21,990 nucleotides of DNA from assembly GCA_041576015.1 (NCBI GenBank), contig JBFGLT010000034.1:1-21990 (forward strand), read 5' to 3'. Position 1 is the stretch's first letter. Each line of letters begins with the position of its first letter. The stretch is from JABDIY01 sp041576015. Its GTDB lineage: Bacteria > Actinomycetota > Acidimicrobiia > Acidimicrobiales > SZUA-35. The translations under genes were made by a program, and so were the position numbers. A model generated the notes under the pieces. The model saw nothing but the letters and a program-made list of their open reading frames with translations. It was not told where the DNA came from and searched no databases. Below are positions 1 to 7,490 of the stretch, piece by piece.

Positions 1-36
1 CCCGAGCAGGAGCGTTGCGATCCCGAGTTTCTTCAT
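1..36 (-). CDS. N-terminus of a probable exported protein, cut by the window edge
   Basis: Only the first 12 codons are present (MKKLGIATLLLG), running off the left edge. Two lysines followed by a hydrophobic run look like the start of a signal peptide or first membrane segment. A good Shine-Dalgarno sequence, GGGAGAG, lies 5 bases before the ATG and supports this as a real start. The gene is divergent from the flavoprotein gene to its right. Its function cannot be told from what is visible. Confidence 0.6.
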   Translation of the reverse strand, partial: MKKLGIATLLLG

Positions 37-115
37 GTGGACTCTCCCTTGTTCCGCCAGCACAGTGGCAGAGATGTTGTCAGTTGCGACGTCACCAGAG
101 TGAGGAATCAGCCGG

Positions 116-125
116 TGGTCGACCA
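116..125. promoter_or_regulatory. 10-bp perfect palindrome in a divergent intergenic region
   Basis: TGGTCGACCA is a perfect palindrome in the 176-base gap between the divergent left-edge gene and the flavoprotein gene. A further TTGGTC half-like element lies just downstream. Position and symmetry fit an operator for a dimeric regulator. Ten-base palindromes containing GTCGAC also arise often by chance in GC-rich DNA, so this is only a candidate. I saw no other convincing promoter element in this gap. Confidence 0.2.
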
Positions 126-212
126 GGGTCGTTGGTCATCCAGGATACCGCTTGAACGCCATGGGGGCTCGGCGCAATACAGTGACTCCATCGACCGCCG
201 GAAAGCCAGGAC

Positions 213-1661
213 GTGACCGACGCCGTCGTCGTCGGCAGTGGACCGAACGGGCTGACCGCCGCGGTCATCCTGGCCCGCCACGGCGTCGACGTCACGGTCT
301 TGGAACGGGCGTCCACCATCGGTGGGGGCACCCGGTCAGCGGAGCTCACCGTCCCCGGACTGATCCACGACGAGTGCGCCGGCTTCCACCCTCTCGCCGT
401 GGACAATCCGTTCACCAGGACGGTCGACCTGTCGGCTCACGGCCTCGAATGGGGGTGGCCGGAGGTCCAGTACTCCAGCCCGCTGGACGAGTCGGGGCGA
501 GGGGCGGCCGCCGTGCGATCGGTTGTCGAAACCGCCGCTGACCTCGGGTCGGATCGGACCCGCTGGCTTCGGGTCTTCCAACCCCTCGACCGGTCGTTCC
601 CCGAGGTGAGCGAGGACATCCTCGGTCCGCTGCTGCACTGGCCACACCACCGGCTGGGTCTCGCCCGCTTCGGCCTGCGTGCCTCCCTGCCGGCCCGAGC
701 GCTCGGTCGGTACTTCGACACAGAGGAAGCGGCCAGTCTCTGGGCAGGCGTCGCCGCCCACGCCTGCCGTCCGTTCGGCTCTCCACTGTCTTCGGCCATC
801 GGTGTCGCGCTGGGGACCGCCGCCCACACCTACGGCTGGCCGGTGGCGCTGGGGGGTTCCCAGCGCATCGCCGACGCCCTCGCCTCGGCCCTGCTCGACA
901 ACGGTGGGCGGATCGAGACCGGCGTCAGCGTCAGCTCGCTCGACGAGCTCTCCGATCGGGATGTCGTCATGCTCGACACATCGCCGGCGACCGCCCTGGA
1001 GATCTCCGCCGCCGCACTCCCGTGGCGAATCGCCAGGGCCTACCGTCGCTACCGTTACGGTCCGGGCGCGTTCAAGGTGGATTTCGCCGTCGACGGCGGG
1101 ATCCCATGGCGGCACGAACCGTCCCGCCGGGCCGGCACGGTTCACGTGGGCGGTTCGCTCGAGGAGATCGCTGACGCCGAGGCGGCGGTTCAGCGGGGCG
1201 AGATGCCCGACCGGCCCTACGTCCTGGTCGGGCAGCAAGCGGTGGCCGACCCGGTGCGAGCTGTCGGCTCGGTGGTTCCCGTGTACAGCTACGCCCATAC
1301 ACCACACGGCTTCCCCGGCGATGCGACCGAGGCGATCACCGACCAGATCGAACGGTTCGCTCCGGGGTTCCGCGACCGGATCGTCGGTCGTCATGTGCGA
1401 TCGACGACGGCGATGAGCATCCACAACCTCAACTACGTCGGCGGCGACATCCTGACCGGCGCCAACGACCCGCTCCAACTGATTTTCCGGCCGAGGTTGT
1501 CTCTACGGCCCTACGACACCGGCATCGAGGGGGTGTACCTGTGTTCGGCGGCGACTCCGCCAGGTCCCGGAGCCCACGGTATGTGCGGCTTTCGAGCCGC
1601 TCACGCGGCGTTGGCGGCGCTGGACTCGGGCGGCGCGGTGAGGGCCGACCGGCGCTCGTAG
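213..1661 (+). CDS. FAD-dependent oxidoreductase, phytoene dehydrogenase-like (COG1233 type)
   Basis: A predicted FAD-dependent amine-oxidase-fold oxidoreductase of 482 aa, the usual length for phytoene desaturase relatives. The N-terminus has the Rossmann dinucleotide motif VVGSGPNGLTAA (GxGxxG at residues 8-13), with E31 at the end of the second strand for binding the FAD ribose, followed by the GG-rich segment TIGGGTRSAEL. The C-terminus has the second FAD motif, GVYLCSAATPPGPGAHGMCG, ending in a helix. These relatives act on hydrophobic polyene or lipid substrates, but no carotenoid-pathway neighbours are present, so the substrate is unknown. The start is a GTG preceded by GGAAAGCCAGG. 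The gene converges on the Rieske oxygenase gene with 4 bases between the stops, so any shared role would not come from co-transcription. Confidence 0.88.
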   Translation: MTDAVVVGSGPNGLTAAVILARHGVDVTVLERASTIGGGTRSAELTVPGLIHDECAGFHPLAVDNPFTRTVDLSAHGLEWGWPEVQYSSPLDESGRGAAAVRSVVETAADLGSDRTRWLRVFQPLDRSFPEVSEDILGPLLHWPHHRLGLARFGLRASLPARALGRYFDTEEAASLWAGVAAHACRPFGSPLSSAIGVALGTAAHTYGWPVALGGSQRIADALASALLDNGGRIETGVSVSSLDELSDRDVVMLDTSPATALEISAAALPWRIARAYRRYRYGPGAFKVDFAVDGGIPWRHEPSRRAGTVHVGGSLEEIADAEAAVQRGEMPDRPYVLVGQQAVADPVRAVGSVVPVYSYAHTPHGFPGDATEAITDQIERFAPGFRDRIVGRHVRSTTAMSIHNLNYVGGDILTGANDPLQLIFRPRLSLRPYDTGIEGVYLCSAATPPGPGAHGMCGFRAAHAALAALDSGGAVRADRRS

Positions 1662-1665
1662 GTCG

Positions 1666-2883
1666 TCAGACGACCGGACGCGCTCCGTCGCCGTAGCGGT
1701 CGGCGTCCTCTTCGACATCGCCTGGCGGGACCCGATCGATGGACAGGAAGCGGTCGGCGAGCATGTTGGCAAACCGGTGAAGGGGTTCCTCGAAGCGAAC
1801 GGAGAAGCGGCCGGAGGTGAACCCGCCTCGGTCGATCCCGCGCTGGGACCGTTCGCAGATGTCGATGTCTTCGTTGTTCACCAGCAGCCAGAACGCCTTG
1901 GTCGTCTCGAATACTTCACTCGATTCCCGGGTCAGGGGCTCGGGAACCAGCCAGGCGCAGCGCTCCCTCGTCATCCCCGGGCCCAACGGCTCGAGCTGAA
2001 TGACGAAGGCGTGGTTGGGCAGCACGCTCACCAGCATGTTCGGGAACAGGGCGATGAACCGTCCGCTGACAGCATCGGTCGAGGTGAGACCGACGGCCGG
2101 CGGGAGAGCCAACCAGTCGGTCCGGTCATCGCCCGAGACCGGCGTAGTTGTCTGTCCGCAGTATCGCCCCGGCCCCTGCCACCGGTAGTGATCCTTGACG
2201 CGGGACACCTTGGCCAGTTCGGGATGAACCCAGGTCAGGTGGTAGTACTCCTGGAAGTTCTCTGTGAGGAGCTTCCAGTTGGCGGCGATCTCGAAGCTGG
2301 TGGTTGCAGCCACCCGCCAGTCGCCCAGGCGATAGCCGGCGAGGCGGGGGGCGAGGTCGCCGAACCAGCGGTCCAATGGCGCCGTCGTCGGGTCGAGGCA
2401 CACGAAGACGAGACCGGCGGCATCAGAAACCCGGAGCTCCTTCAAGGGATAGTCGGCCGGGTCGAAGCCCTCCACGGCCACGTCGGTGAACCGGGGGGTG
2501 GCCACCAGCGTGCCCTCCAATGTGTACCCCCAGCGATGGTACGGGCAGCGGATCATCGAGAGCCCGGTGGTGTCGGCGTCGAGCAGCTCGGTGCCCCGGT
2601 GGCGGCAGGCGTTGAGGAAGGCGCGGAGCGCTCCATCGCCGTCGCGGGTGACCAGCACCGATCGCGAGCCGACCGGGCGGACCAGGACCGTCCCCGGCTC
2701 CGACAGTTCATCGACGCAGGCCACGCCGACCCAGGAGGTGTCGAAGACGTAGCGCTGCTCGTCGGCGAAGAAGGCCGCATCGTTGTAGCACTCGGCCGGC
2801 AGCGTCGATGCCGATTCGACCGGCTGTTGGACACCGCTCCAGAACCCCGGCTCTGTCCACCTCGACGGGCTTGCGTCGATCAT
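1666..2883 (-). CDS. Rieske non-haem iron oxygenase, alpha subunit (choline/carnitine/betaine monooxygenase type)
   Basis: A 405-aa ring-hydroxylating-type oxygenase, likely cytosolic and needing a separate reductase that is not in this window. The Rieske [2Fe-2S] site is C93-x-H95-x17-C113-x2-H116. The catalytic domain starts with the TENFQEYYHLTWVHP signature, giving mononuclear iron ligands H215 and H220. The third ligand is probably D339 in the NNEDIDICERSQRG segment, which is typical of the choline/glycine-betaine/carnitine branch. The residue three before the first His, usually the bridging Asp between the iron centres, is E212, as reported for carnitine oxygenase CntA. Quaternary-amine demethylation or hydroxylation is therefore more likely than aromatic dioxygenation, but the substrate is inferred. 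The ATG has no clear Shine-Dalgarno sequence. Confidence 0.9.
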   Translation of the reverse strand: MIDASPSRWTEPGFWSGVQQPVESASTLPAECYNDAAFFADEQRYVFDTSWVGVACVDELSEPGTVLVRPVGSRSVLVTRDGDGALRAFLNACRHRGTELLDADTTGLSMIRCPYHRWGYTLEGTLVATPRFTDVAVEGFDPADYPLKELRVSDAAGLVFVCLDPTTAPLDRWFGDLAPRLAGYRLGDWRVAATTSFEIAANWKLLTENFQEYYHLTWVHPELAKVSRVKDHYRWQGPGRYCGQTTTPVSGDDRTDWLALPPAVGLTSTDAVSGRFIALFPNMLVSVLPNHAFVIQLEPLGPGMTRERCAWLVPEPLTRESSEVFETTKAFWLLVNNEDIDICERSQRGIDRGGFTSGRFSVRFEEPLHRFANMLADRFLSIDRVPPGDVEEDADRYGDGARPVV

Positions 2884-2982
2884 TGCCGCAGTGTGGACGA
2901 CGCAGCGACGGATGTCTATCCCACCCGGATCAGCGGCAGTATCCGATCTCCTGTGCCGCCTCGCCGGTCGACGGCGTGTCGA

Positions 2983-3405
2983 TCAAATCGAAGAGGCGAC
3001 GGCGAGGAAATACAGAACGAAGAGCGCAGCCCAGAGGCCGGTGACGATGATCCCGATGATCCGGGCGGCGTTGGCGCTGCCGCGATTGCGAGGGTCCCGA
3101 CGGCCGGCGTCGATGGCGGTGAGCTCTTGCCGGCCCAGGTACCAGCCGACGGCGGAGAGGAGTCCACAGCAGAAGAAGCCAACGATCGAGAGCACCAGGG
3201 CGGTCGTGGCCTGGGAGAGCTCGGGATACTGCGCAGCCGGAATCCCGGCGTAGGGGGCCTGCCCCCACGCTCCTGGCGCCGGGCCCGACGGGACCGGCTG
3301 GGGACCACCCTGCCAGGCGTGGCCGTCCCAGTAGCGCTGGGTGCCCGGTGGGTCCCCTTCGGCGTGATACCACCCCGGCGGCGTACTCGACTGGCTCCCC
3401 GACAT
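2983..3405 (-). CDS. DUF2510 / DUF4190-like small membrane protein
   Basis: A 140-aa protein. Residues 9-31 are a DUF2510 module (PPGWY, PGTQRYWDG, W), a short domain common in actinobacteria. A Pro/Gly/Ala-rich linker follows to about residue 62, then two membrane segments near 68-90 and 113-137, like DUF4190 proteins. The molecular function of these domains is not established; a membrane-associated role is inferred. The frame stays open upstream to 3468. I chose the ATG at 3405 because a TACGAT hexamer lies 8 bases before it, as at the other leaderless-looking starts here, and because the added upstream residues resemble no domain. It lies upstream of the Rieske gene on the same strand with a 99-base gap. 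Confidence 0.8.
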   Translation of the reverse strand: MSGSQSSTPPGWYHAEGDPPGTQRYWDGHAWQGGPQPVPSGPAPGAWGQAPYAGIPAAQYPELSQATTALVLSIVGFFCCGLLSAVGWYLGRQELTAIDAGRRDPRNRGSANAARIIGIIVTGLWAALFVLYFLAVASSI

Positions 3406-3413
3406 CGATCGCC

Positions 3414-3419
3414 ATCGTA
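3414..3419 (-). promoter_or_regulatory. TANNNT -10 element, leaderless start of the DUF2510 gene
   Basis: TACGAT on the minus strand lies 8 bases before the ATG at 3405, with no Shine-Dalgarno sequence. Transcription would begin at or within 1-2 bases of the start codon. Confidence 0.45.
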
Positions 3420-3420
3420 G

Positions 3421-3437
3421 GGCACCCACGTGGTGCC
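3421..3437. promoter_or_regulatory. Near-palindrome next to the DUF2510 gene -10 element
   Basis: GGCACCCACGTGGTGCC is an inverted repeat: GGCA and TGCC arms around the palindromic core CCACGTGG, with one extra C on one side. It abuts the upstream edge of the TACGAT -10 element of the minus-strand gene, so a bound protein would cover the promoter spacer. The divergent DUF2752 promoter lies about 60 bases away. This is a candidate operator with no known regulator. Confidence 0.35.
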
Positions 3438-3493
3438 ATGGGGTTCCATCGGCCGGGGCACGGGTCATGCATCGGGCCGGACGGCGACGGGAC

Positions 3494-3499
3494 TAGCCT
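3494..3499 (+). promoter_or_regulatory. TANNNT -10 element, leaderless start of the DUF2752 gene
   Basis: TAGCCT lies 6 bases before the GTG at 3506, which places +1 on the start codon itself. No Shine-Dalgarno sequence is present. It supports the GTG as the true start. Confidence 0.5.
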
Positions 3500-3505
3500 G
3501 GCGGC

Positions 3506-3889
3506 GTGGCTGCGGCGCTTCCCCGTCGACGTTCGATCCCTCCGGCTCACCTCGGGCTGGCCGGAATGGTGGGCCTGGCCGCCGTCACGACCACCTTCGA
3601 GAGCGGACCGATCCTCTGTGGGTTCCGGTTGTGCACCGGCGGCTACTGCCCCGGCTGCGGGGGCTCGCGTGCCGCGGCGGCGTTGCTCGGCGGTGATCTC
3701 GGTGGTGCCTGGCAGCATCATCCCTGGATCGTGCTGATCGCCGCCCAGATCGTGGCGCTGGCCACCGCCAGAGCGCTCGTGGGACGGCTCCCGCTCCCGC
3801 TCCAGCCGGTGCTGTACGGAAATCTGGTGGTCGGCGTGGGCATCTGGATCGTGCGGCTGGCCACCGGCGCCATCCCGGCCCCCTTCTGA
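3506..3889 (+). CDS. DUF2752 family small membrane protein
   Basis: A 127-aa protein with the DUF2752 signature CPGCGGSRAAAALLGGD (C48, C51, R55 region), preceded by C38 and C43. Predicted membrane segments lie near residues 15-32, 73-93 and 102-120. The family is widespread and its biochemical role is unknown; paired cysteines near a membrane helix could bind a metal or form disulfides, which is inference. It is transcribed divergently from the DUF2510 gene and converges on the antiporter operon across a 174-base gap. The GTG start fits a leaderless promoter. Confidence 0.82.
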   Translation: MAAALPRRRSIPPAHLGLAGMVGLAAVTTTFESGPILCGFRLCTGGYCPGCGGSRAAAALLGGDLGGAWQHHPWIVLIAAQIVALATARALVGRLPLPLQPVLYGNLVVGVGIWIVRLATGAIPAPF

Positions 3890-4063
3890 TCAACCCGATC
3901 AACTCGGCCGGACCCCTCCCCCGACCTGGTGGCAGCCAAACCCGTCAAACCCGCCGGTTGGCAGCCACGTCCACCCGAAGTGACGTTCTGGGCTGGCAAT
4001 CGGGAGGGTTCGCCCGCGGTTCGACGCCTTCGCTGGGTGCGGGCGTGGAGCTACCAGTACGGG
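3890..4063. other. Convergent intergenic region with short direct repeats
   Basis: This stretch separates the DUF2752 stop from the mnhG stop. It contains two copies of TGGCAGCCA (3930-3938 and 3959-3967) and, between them, two copies of CAAACCCG nine bases apart. I found no convincing terminator hairpin with a T-tract, no RNA gene and no credible small gene. Confidence 0.4.
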
Positions 4064-4402
4064 TCAGGACGCGACCTCTCCTTCATCACGTCGGGTGGCT
4101 GGTTCCAATTCGTCGACATGGAGATGGCCACCCGGGGTGGTTCGATGGACCGCACGGAACAGCAGGTGGACACCGATCGGCAACGTCAGGATCATCGCCG
4201 CTGAGGCCAGGGCCAGTCGACCGGCACCGGCCCAACCGACCTCGGTGGCTGCTCCGATCGAGGCGGCCAGCACAGCGATCGGGCTGGCTTTGCCGGCGGC
4301 GTGGAACCGGGCGTAGGAGGTTTGGAACTTGAGCAGCCCAATACCGGCCAGCACGGCGATGGCGGCTGAGATCACCAGCATGGCTGCGGCGAACACGTTC
4401 AT
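4064..4402 (-). CDS. mnhG: Na+/H+ antiporter subunit G (Mnh/Mrp)
   Basis: A 112-aa membrane protein, the last gene of the seven-gene operon. Three hydrophobic segments (about residues 4-24, 40-58 and 64-85) and the pattern FQTSYARFHAAGKASPIAVL near the first loop are characteristic of MnhG/MrpG. The last 27 residues are hydrophilic and acidic, facing the cytoplasm in family models. MrpG is a small subunit required for assembly or function of the complete cation/proton antiporter complex. Its ATG overlaps the mnhF stop as ATGA, indicating translational coupling. Confidence 0.93.
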   Translation of the reverse strand: MNVFAAAMLVISAAIAVLAGIGLLKFQTSYARFHAAGKASPIAVLAASIGAATEVGWAGAGRLALASAAMILTLPIGVHLLFRAVHRTTPGGHLHVDELEPATRRDEGEVAS

Positions 4403-4656
4403 CGCTCCGGGCCCTCGTGCTCAACGAAGCGGCTGGCGGCGATCGTGGCCGTGAAGCCGACGATGGCGATGACGACCAGGAGGTTCAACCACTTGATCTC
4501 CCCGGTGTCGGCTGCGTATGCGACGATGCCACCCATCAGGCTGAGCAGAGCGACGTCCAGGGCGACCACTCGATCGGCCAGGTTCGGTCCGAGGAACAGC
4601 CGTACCAGGGCGCAGGATCCGGCGAAGGCGAACCCGACCAGGACGGCGGCCAGCAT
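4399..4656 (-). CDS. mnhF: Na+/H+ antiporter subunit F (Mnh/Mrp)
   Basis: An 85-aa protein with three membrane helices. The motif GPNLADRVVALDVALLSLM is the MnhF/MrpF hallmark, with a PNLADRVVALD core after the first helix, and is followed by a helix ending in an acidic tail (FVEHEGPER). The start is the ATG whose A is also the last base of the mnhE TGA stop (TGATG). A GTG one codon upstream is a possible alternative. It acts as a structural small subunit of the membrane antiporter complex. Confidence 0.92.
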   Translation of the reverse strand: MLAAVLVGFAFAGSCALVRLFLGPNLADRVVALDVALLSLMGGIVAYAADTGEIKWLNLLVVIAIVGFTATIAASRFVEHEGPER

Positions 4657-5177
4657 CACGACACCGCCTCGGCCCACGTGGTGGTGGTCGGCAGCCCACG
4701 GCACGCCAGCTCGGCCAACTCGATCGCGTGGGCCGCTACCTCTTCCCGCCTGTCGATGTGAAGCAGATGCAGGTAGAACGTGCTCGTGTCCGGGTCGACG
4801 TCGACGACGGCAGTCCCGGGGGTGACGGTGATGGCGACAGTCAGCAGGAGCAGGTGGCGCCGAGAGTCGACCGGCAACCGGACAGCGATGATGCCCTCGT
4901 CGGTGTGGTCGGTCGGGGTCAGGACCTCCCGAGCCACGCTGGCCGTGCTGGCGATCAGGTCGAGCAGGACCAGCCAACCGAGATGTACCAACGGAACGAC
5001 CCGCACCGAACCGCGAACCTCGGTCCCGATCCCGGCCGACGTGATGGCGACGCCGACCAGGACCCCCGACACGACGTTTGCGAACGACAGGTCCGCCCAC
5101 AGCGCACACCACGTCGCAGTCACGAGCCCCGTCACGAGCAGCCGGCGAGGATTGGTGAGCCCCCTCACGCCGGTCAC
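4656..5177 (-). CDS. mnhE: Na+/H+ antiporter subunit E (Mnh/Mrp)
   Basis: A 173-aa protein: two to three N-terminal hydrophobic segments (about residues 13-50 and 60-80), then a soluble alpha/beta domain with the MnhE-type segment ITVTPGTAVVDVDPDTSTFY and LLHIDRRE. The length matches the family. The frame is open far upstream inside mnhD. I chose the GTG that overlaps the mnhD TGA as GTGA, because it gives the normal family length and matches the overlap style of the other junctions. MrpE is needed for full antiport activity and complex stability in studied bacteria. Confidence 0.92.
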   Translation of the reverse strand: MTGVRGLTNPRRLLVTGLVTATWCALWADLSFANVVSGVLVGVAITSAGIGTEVRGSVRVVPLVHLGWLVLLDLIASTASVAREVLTPTDHTDEGIIAVRLPVDSRRHLLLLTVAITVTPGTAVVDVDPDTSTFYLHLLHIDRREEVAAHAIELAELACRGLPTTTTWAEAVS

Positions 5178-6667
5178 CGCAACACCTCCTCGATGTACGG
5201 CCGCCGCTCGAGGAGATCGGTCGCGGCCCGTTCGGACATGTCCCAGAGAGGGCCGGCGAGGACGGCGACGATCAAGGTGGCGACGACTGCGGCGCCCGCT
5301 GCGGTGTTCATGATGGCCAGCGACCCCCGCCCCGAGGGTGAACCGGTGCCGCCCTCGGACGGGCCCCAGAACACGCCGAGCCAGATCTTGGTCATCGACA
5401 GAAGCGTGAGCACACTCCCTACCAGGGCGACGACGACGACGGCGATGATCGTCGAGTCGTCGTAGCTCGACTGGATTCCGGCATCGATCAGAGCCAGCTT
5501 GGCCACGAACCCCGAAAAGGGCGGGAGACCGGCGAGGGAGAGCGCCGGCAGGGCGAAGAACAGCGCGATGATCGGGCGGCGGGCCGCCAGCCCGCTGATG
5601 CGGTCGAGCCGTGAAGTGCCCTGGTCGTCCTCGACGAGGGCACCGACGAGGAACAAGACGGTCTTCACCGGGATCTGATGCACGAGGAACAGGATCGACC
5701 CGGCGACGCCGGCGATCGAGAACAACCCCAGACCGAGAACCATGTAGCCGATCTGGCTGATGATGTGGAACGACAGGATGCGCTTCATGTCGTCCTGGGC
5801 CAGGGCCCCGGCGACCCCCACCAGCATGGTGATGGCGGCGATCGTGAGCATGACCGGGCCGATCGCCTCCATGTCGGTCAGGGTGTGGAAGCGAATGAGA
5901 ACGTACACACCGATCTTGGTCAACAGCCCGGCGAAGACCGCAGTCACCGTCGTCGGTGCGGTCGGGTAGCTGTCGGGAAGCCAGCTGAACAGGGGGAAGA
6001 CAGCCGCTTTCGATCCGAAGACGACGAGAAACCACAGCCCGATACCGGTTCTCGTGGCCTCGCCGAGCTGGGGGATTCGCTCGGCGAGCAGCGCCAGGTT
6101 CACCGTGCCGGTTGCCGAGTAGACGAAGGCCACGCCGAAGAGGAACAGTGTGGAGGCCAGCAGGTTCAACACCACGTAGGTCATCCCCGACTGGATCTGC
6201 CCCCTGGTGCCCTGGTGGGTGAGCAGGACGTAGCTGGACACCAGGATCAGCTCGAAGGCGACGAAGAGGGTGAAGAGATCGCCGGTCAGGATGGCCAGCG
6301 AGACGCCGCCGGTGAGAACCAGCAGGGTCGGCGCCGCCACCATCGGGTCAGCGCCCCAGGCGGTCCGTCGCTGACCGATGGCGAACGACTCGACGATCAG
6401 GATCGTCCCCATTGCGACCAGGAGGATCAGGGCGGCGAAGAGATCGGCGACGAGGGTGATGCCCAGCTCGGGATCCCAACCACCGACCCGCACCACGATC
6501 GTTCCGTTGCGCTCCACCTCGGCCAGGAGCACGCCGGCCAGCACCGTGCACAATGTCAGTCCAACCAGCGTGATGGAGTCGCGAATGCGGTGAAAGCGCG
6601 CCAGCCCGAGCGCCGCGCCCGCCGCCACCAGCGGCCCGATCACCAACAACGCGACGATGTTGCTCAC
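5174..6667 (-). CDS. mnhD: Na+/H+ antiporter subunit D (Mnh/Mrp), NuoN/L-like channel subunit
   Basis: A 497-aa polytopic membrane protein (about 14 helices) of the proton-translocating complex I antiporter-like family. Key charged residues are in place: E139 in the TLFVAFELILVSSY helix and K220 in the FGSKAAVFPLFSWLPDSYPT motif, matching the Glu and Lys essential in studied MrpD proteins, plus K251 in the next helix. The start is GTG, overlapping the mnhC stop as GTGA. With MnhA it is expected to carry ion and proton translocation across the cytoplasmic membrane. Confidence 0.96.
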   Translation of the reverse strand: MSNIVALLVIGPLVAAGAALGLARFHRIRDSITLVGLTLCTVLAGVLLAEVERNGTIVVRVGGWDPELGITLVADLFAALILLVAMGTILIVESFAIGQRRTAWGADPMVAAPTLLVLTGGVSLAILTGDLFTLFVAFELILVSSYVLLTHQGTRGQIQSGMTYVVLNLLASTLFLFGVAFVYSATGTVNLALLAERIPQLGEATRTGIGLWFLVVFGSKAAVFPLFSWLPDSYPTAPTTVTAVFAGLLTKIGVYVLIRFHTLTDMEAIGPVMLTIAAITMLVGVAGALAQDDMKRILSFHIISQIGYMVLGLGLFSIAGVAGSILFLVHQIPVKTVLFLVGALVEDDQGTSRLDRISGLAARRPIIALFFALPALSLAGLPPFSGFVAKLALIDAGIQSSYDDSTIIAVVVVALVGSVLTLLSMTKIWLGVFWGPSEGGTGSPSGRGSLAIMNTAAGAAVVATLIVAVLAGPLWDMSERAATDLLERRPYIEEVLR

Positions 6668-7023
6668 GGATCCTCCCGCCCGCCGGCGATCCGCCGGTCC
6701 TCGAGGTCGTCCTCGACCAGATCATCGCCGGTGATGGCCTGTTGACGGCGAGCGAGAGCCAGGAGATAGAGGGTCAAGCCGAAGGAGATCACGATGGCGG
6801 TCAACGACAGGGCCTGGGGAAGCGGATTGGCCACCTCGTCGGGCTGATTCAGATCGGCCAGCGGAGCCTCGCCGGCCGGGCCGCCGGCGGCCAGCATCGA
6901 GAGGACCGCAGCGTGTCCGAGCATCGCGAAACCGAGGACGATTCGGCTGAGCGACCGGCCGGTGGCGAGGTACAGACCGACCCCGGTCAACCCTGAGACG
7001 GTGAGGATCAGCGTGACGCTCAC
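6664..7023 (-). CDS. mnhC: Na+/H+ antiporter subunit C (Mnh/Mrp), NuoK-like
   Basis: A 119-aa NuoK-like protein with three helices: residues 5-22, 28-47 and 70-91. The family signatures GLYLATGRSLSRIVLGF and the NPLPQALSLTAIVISFG segment are clear. The C-terminal 27 residues are charged and presumably cytoplasmic. The start is the GTG that overlaps the mnhB TGA as GTGA. It is a small membrane subunit of the antiporter complex. Confidence 0.94.
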   Translation of the reverse strand: MSVTLILTVSGLTGVGLYLATGRSLSRIVLGFAMLGHAAVLSMLAAGGPAGEAPLADLNQPDEVANPLPQALSLTAIVISFGLTLYLLALARRQQAITGDDLVEDDLEDRRIAGGREDP

Positions 7024-7490
7024 GAGCGCCCCTCCTCCTCGTCGGTGTGGGCCGATCGGTAAGCCTCCGCAGCCCCGGTGAGCAGCGCCACGCCGAACCC
7101 GTTCAACACTGCGGCGACCAGGCCGACTACAACCAGTGTCACCCCGAGGTCGAACACGGCCGCCGACCCCGACTTGATCTTGCCGAGCAGCGGCAGCGTC
7201 ACCTCGAAGGTGTCCTGGTCGAACACCGACGACCCGAACACGACCGGTGCGATCGCCACGGCCCCCGCGATCACGACGCCGCCGGCCAGCAGTTCCAGCG
7301 CCTGCGTGGGCCGTTGTAGACCGGCCATCGTACGGAGGGCGATGACCGCCCCGAGCACCAGACCCGCAGCGAAGCCTCCGCCGGGCTGATTGTGACCGGC
7401 GAAGAAGAGGTAAAGAGCGAGCGCAACGGCCATCGGTGTGGCGGCCTGGACAGCCAGGCGGGTGATACCCGAAGAGGTGAACCCGCTCAT
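7020..7490 (-). CDS. mnhB: Na+/H+ antiporter subunit B (Mnh/Mrp)
   Basis: A 156-aa protein with four predicted helices. The loop motif FFAGHNQPGGGFAAGLVLGA (residues 29-48) is diagnostic of MnhB/MrpB, and the second half has the typical FDLGVTLVVVGLVAAVL helix. The acidic C-terminus (AHTDEEEGRS) ends in the overlap with mnhC. Its ATG overlaps the mnhA stop as ATGA. Confidence 0.95.
   Translation of the reverse strand: MSGFTSSGITRLAVQAATPMAVALALYLFFAGHNQPGGGFAAGLVLGAVIALRTMAGLQRPTQALELLAGGVVIAGAVAIAPVVFGSSVFDQDTFEVTLPLLGKIKSGSAAVFDLGVTLVVVGLVAAVLNGFGVALLTGAAEAYRSAHTDEEEGRS

Noticed and set aside
336..1478. A 380-codon minus-strand open frame opposite the flavoprotein gene
   Set aside because: The plus-strand frame has the complete FAD motifs; the minus frame is low-complexity Arg/Gly/Asp-rich and matches nothing.
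1777..3420. A 547-codon plus-strand open frame spanning the Rieske and DUF2510 genes
   Set aside because: It is antisense to two genes with clear domains, is very rich in Gly/Arg/Pro/Glu, shows no motif and runs across their intergenic gap: a GC-driven shadow frame.
3929..4332. Plus-strand open frames overlapping the end of mnhG and the adjacent gap
   Set aside because: They are mainly antisense to mnhG, lack a ribosome site or TANNNT element and show no domain.
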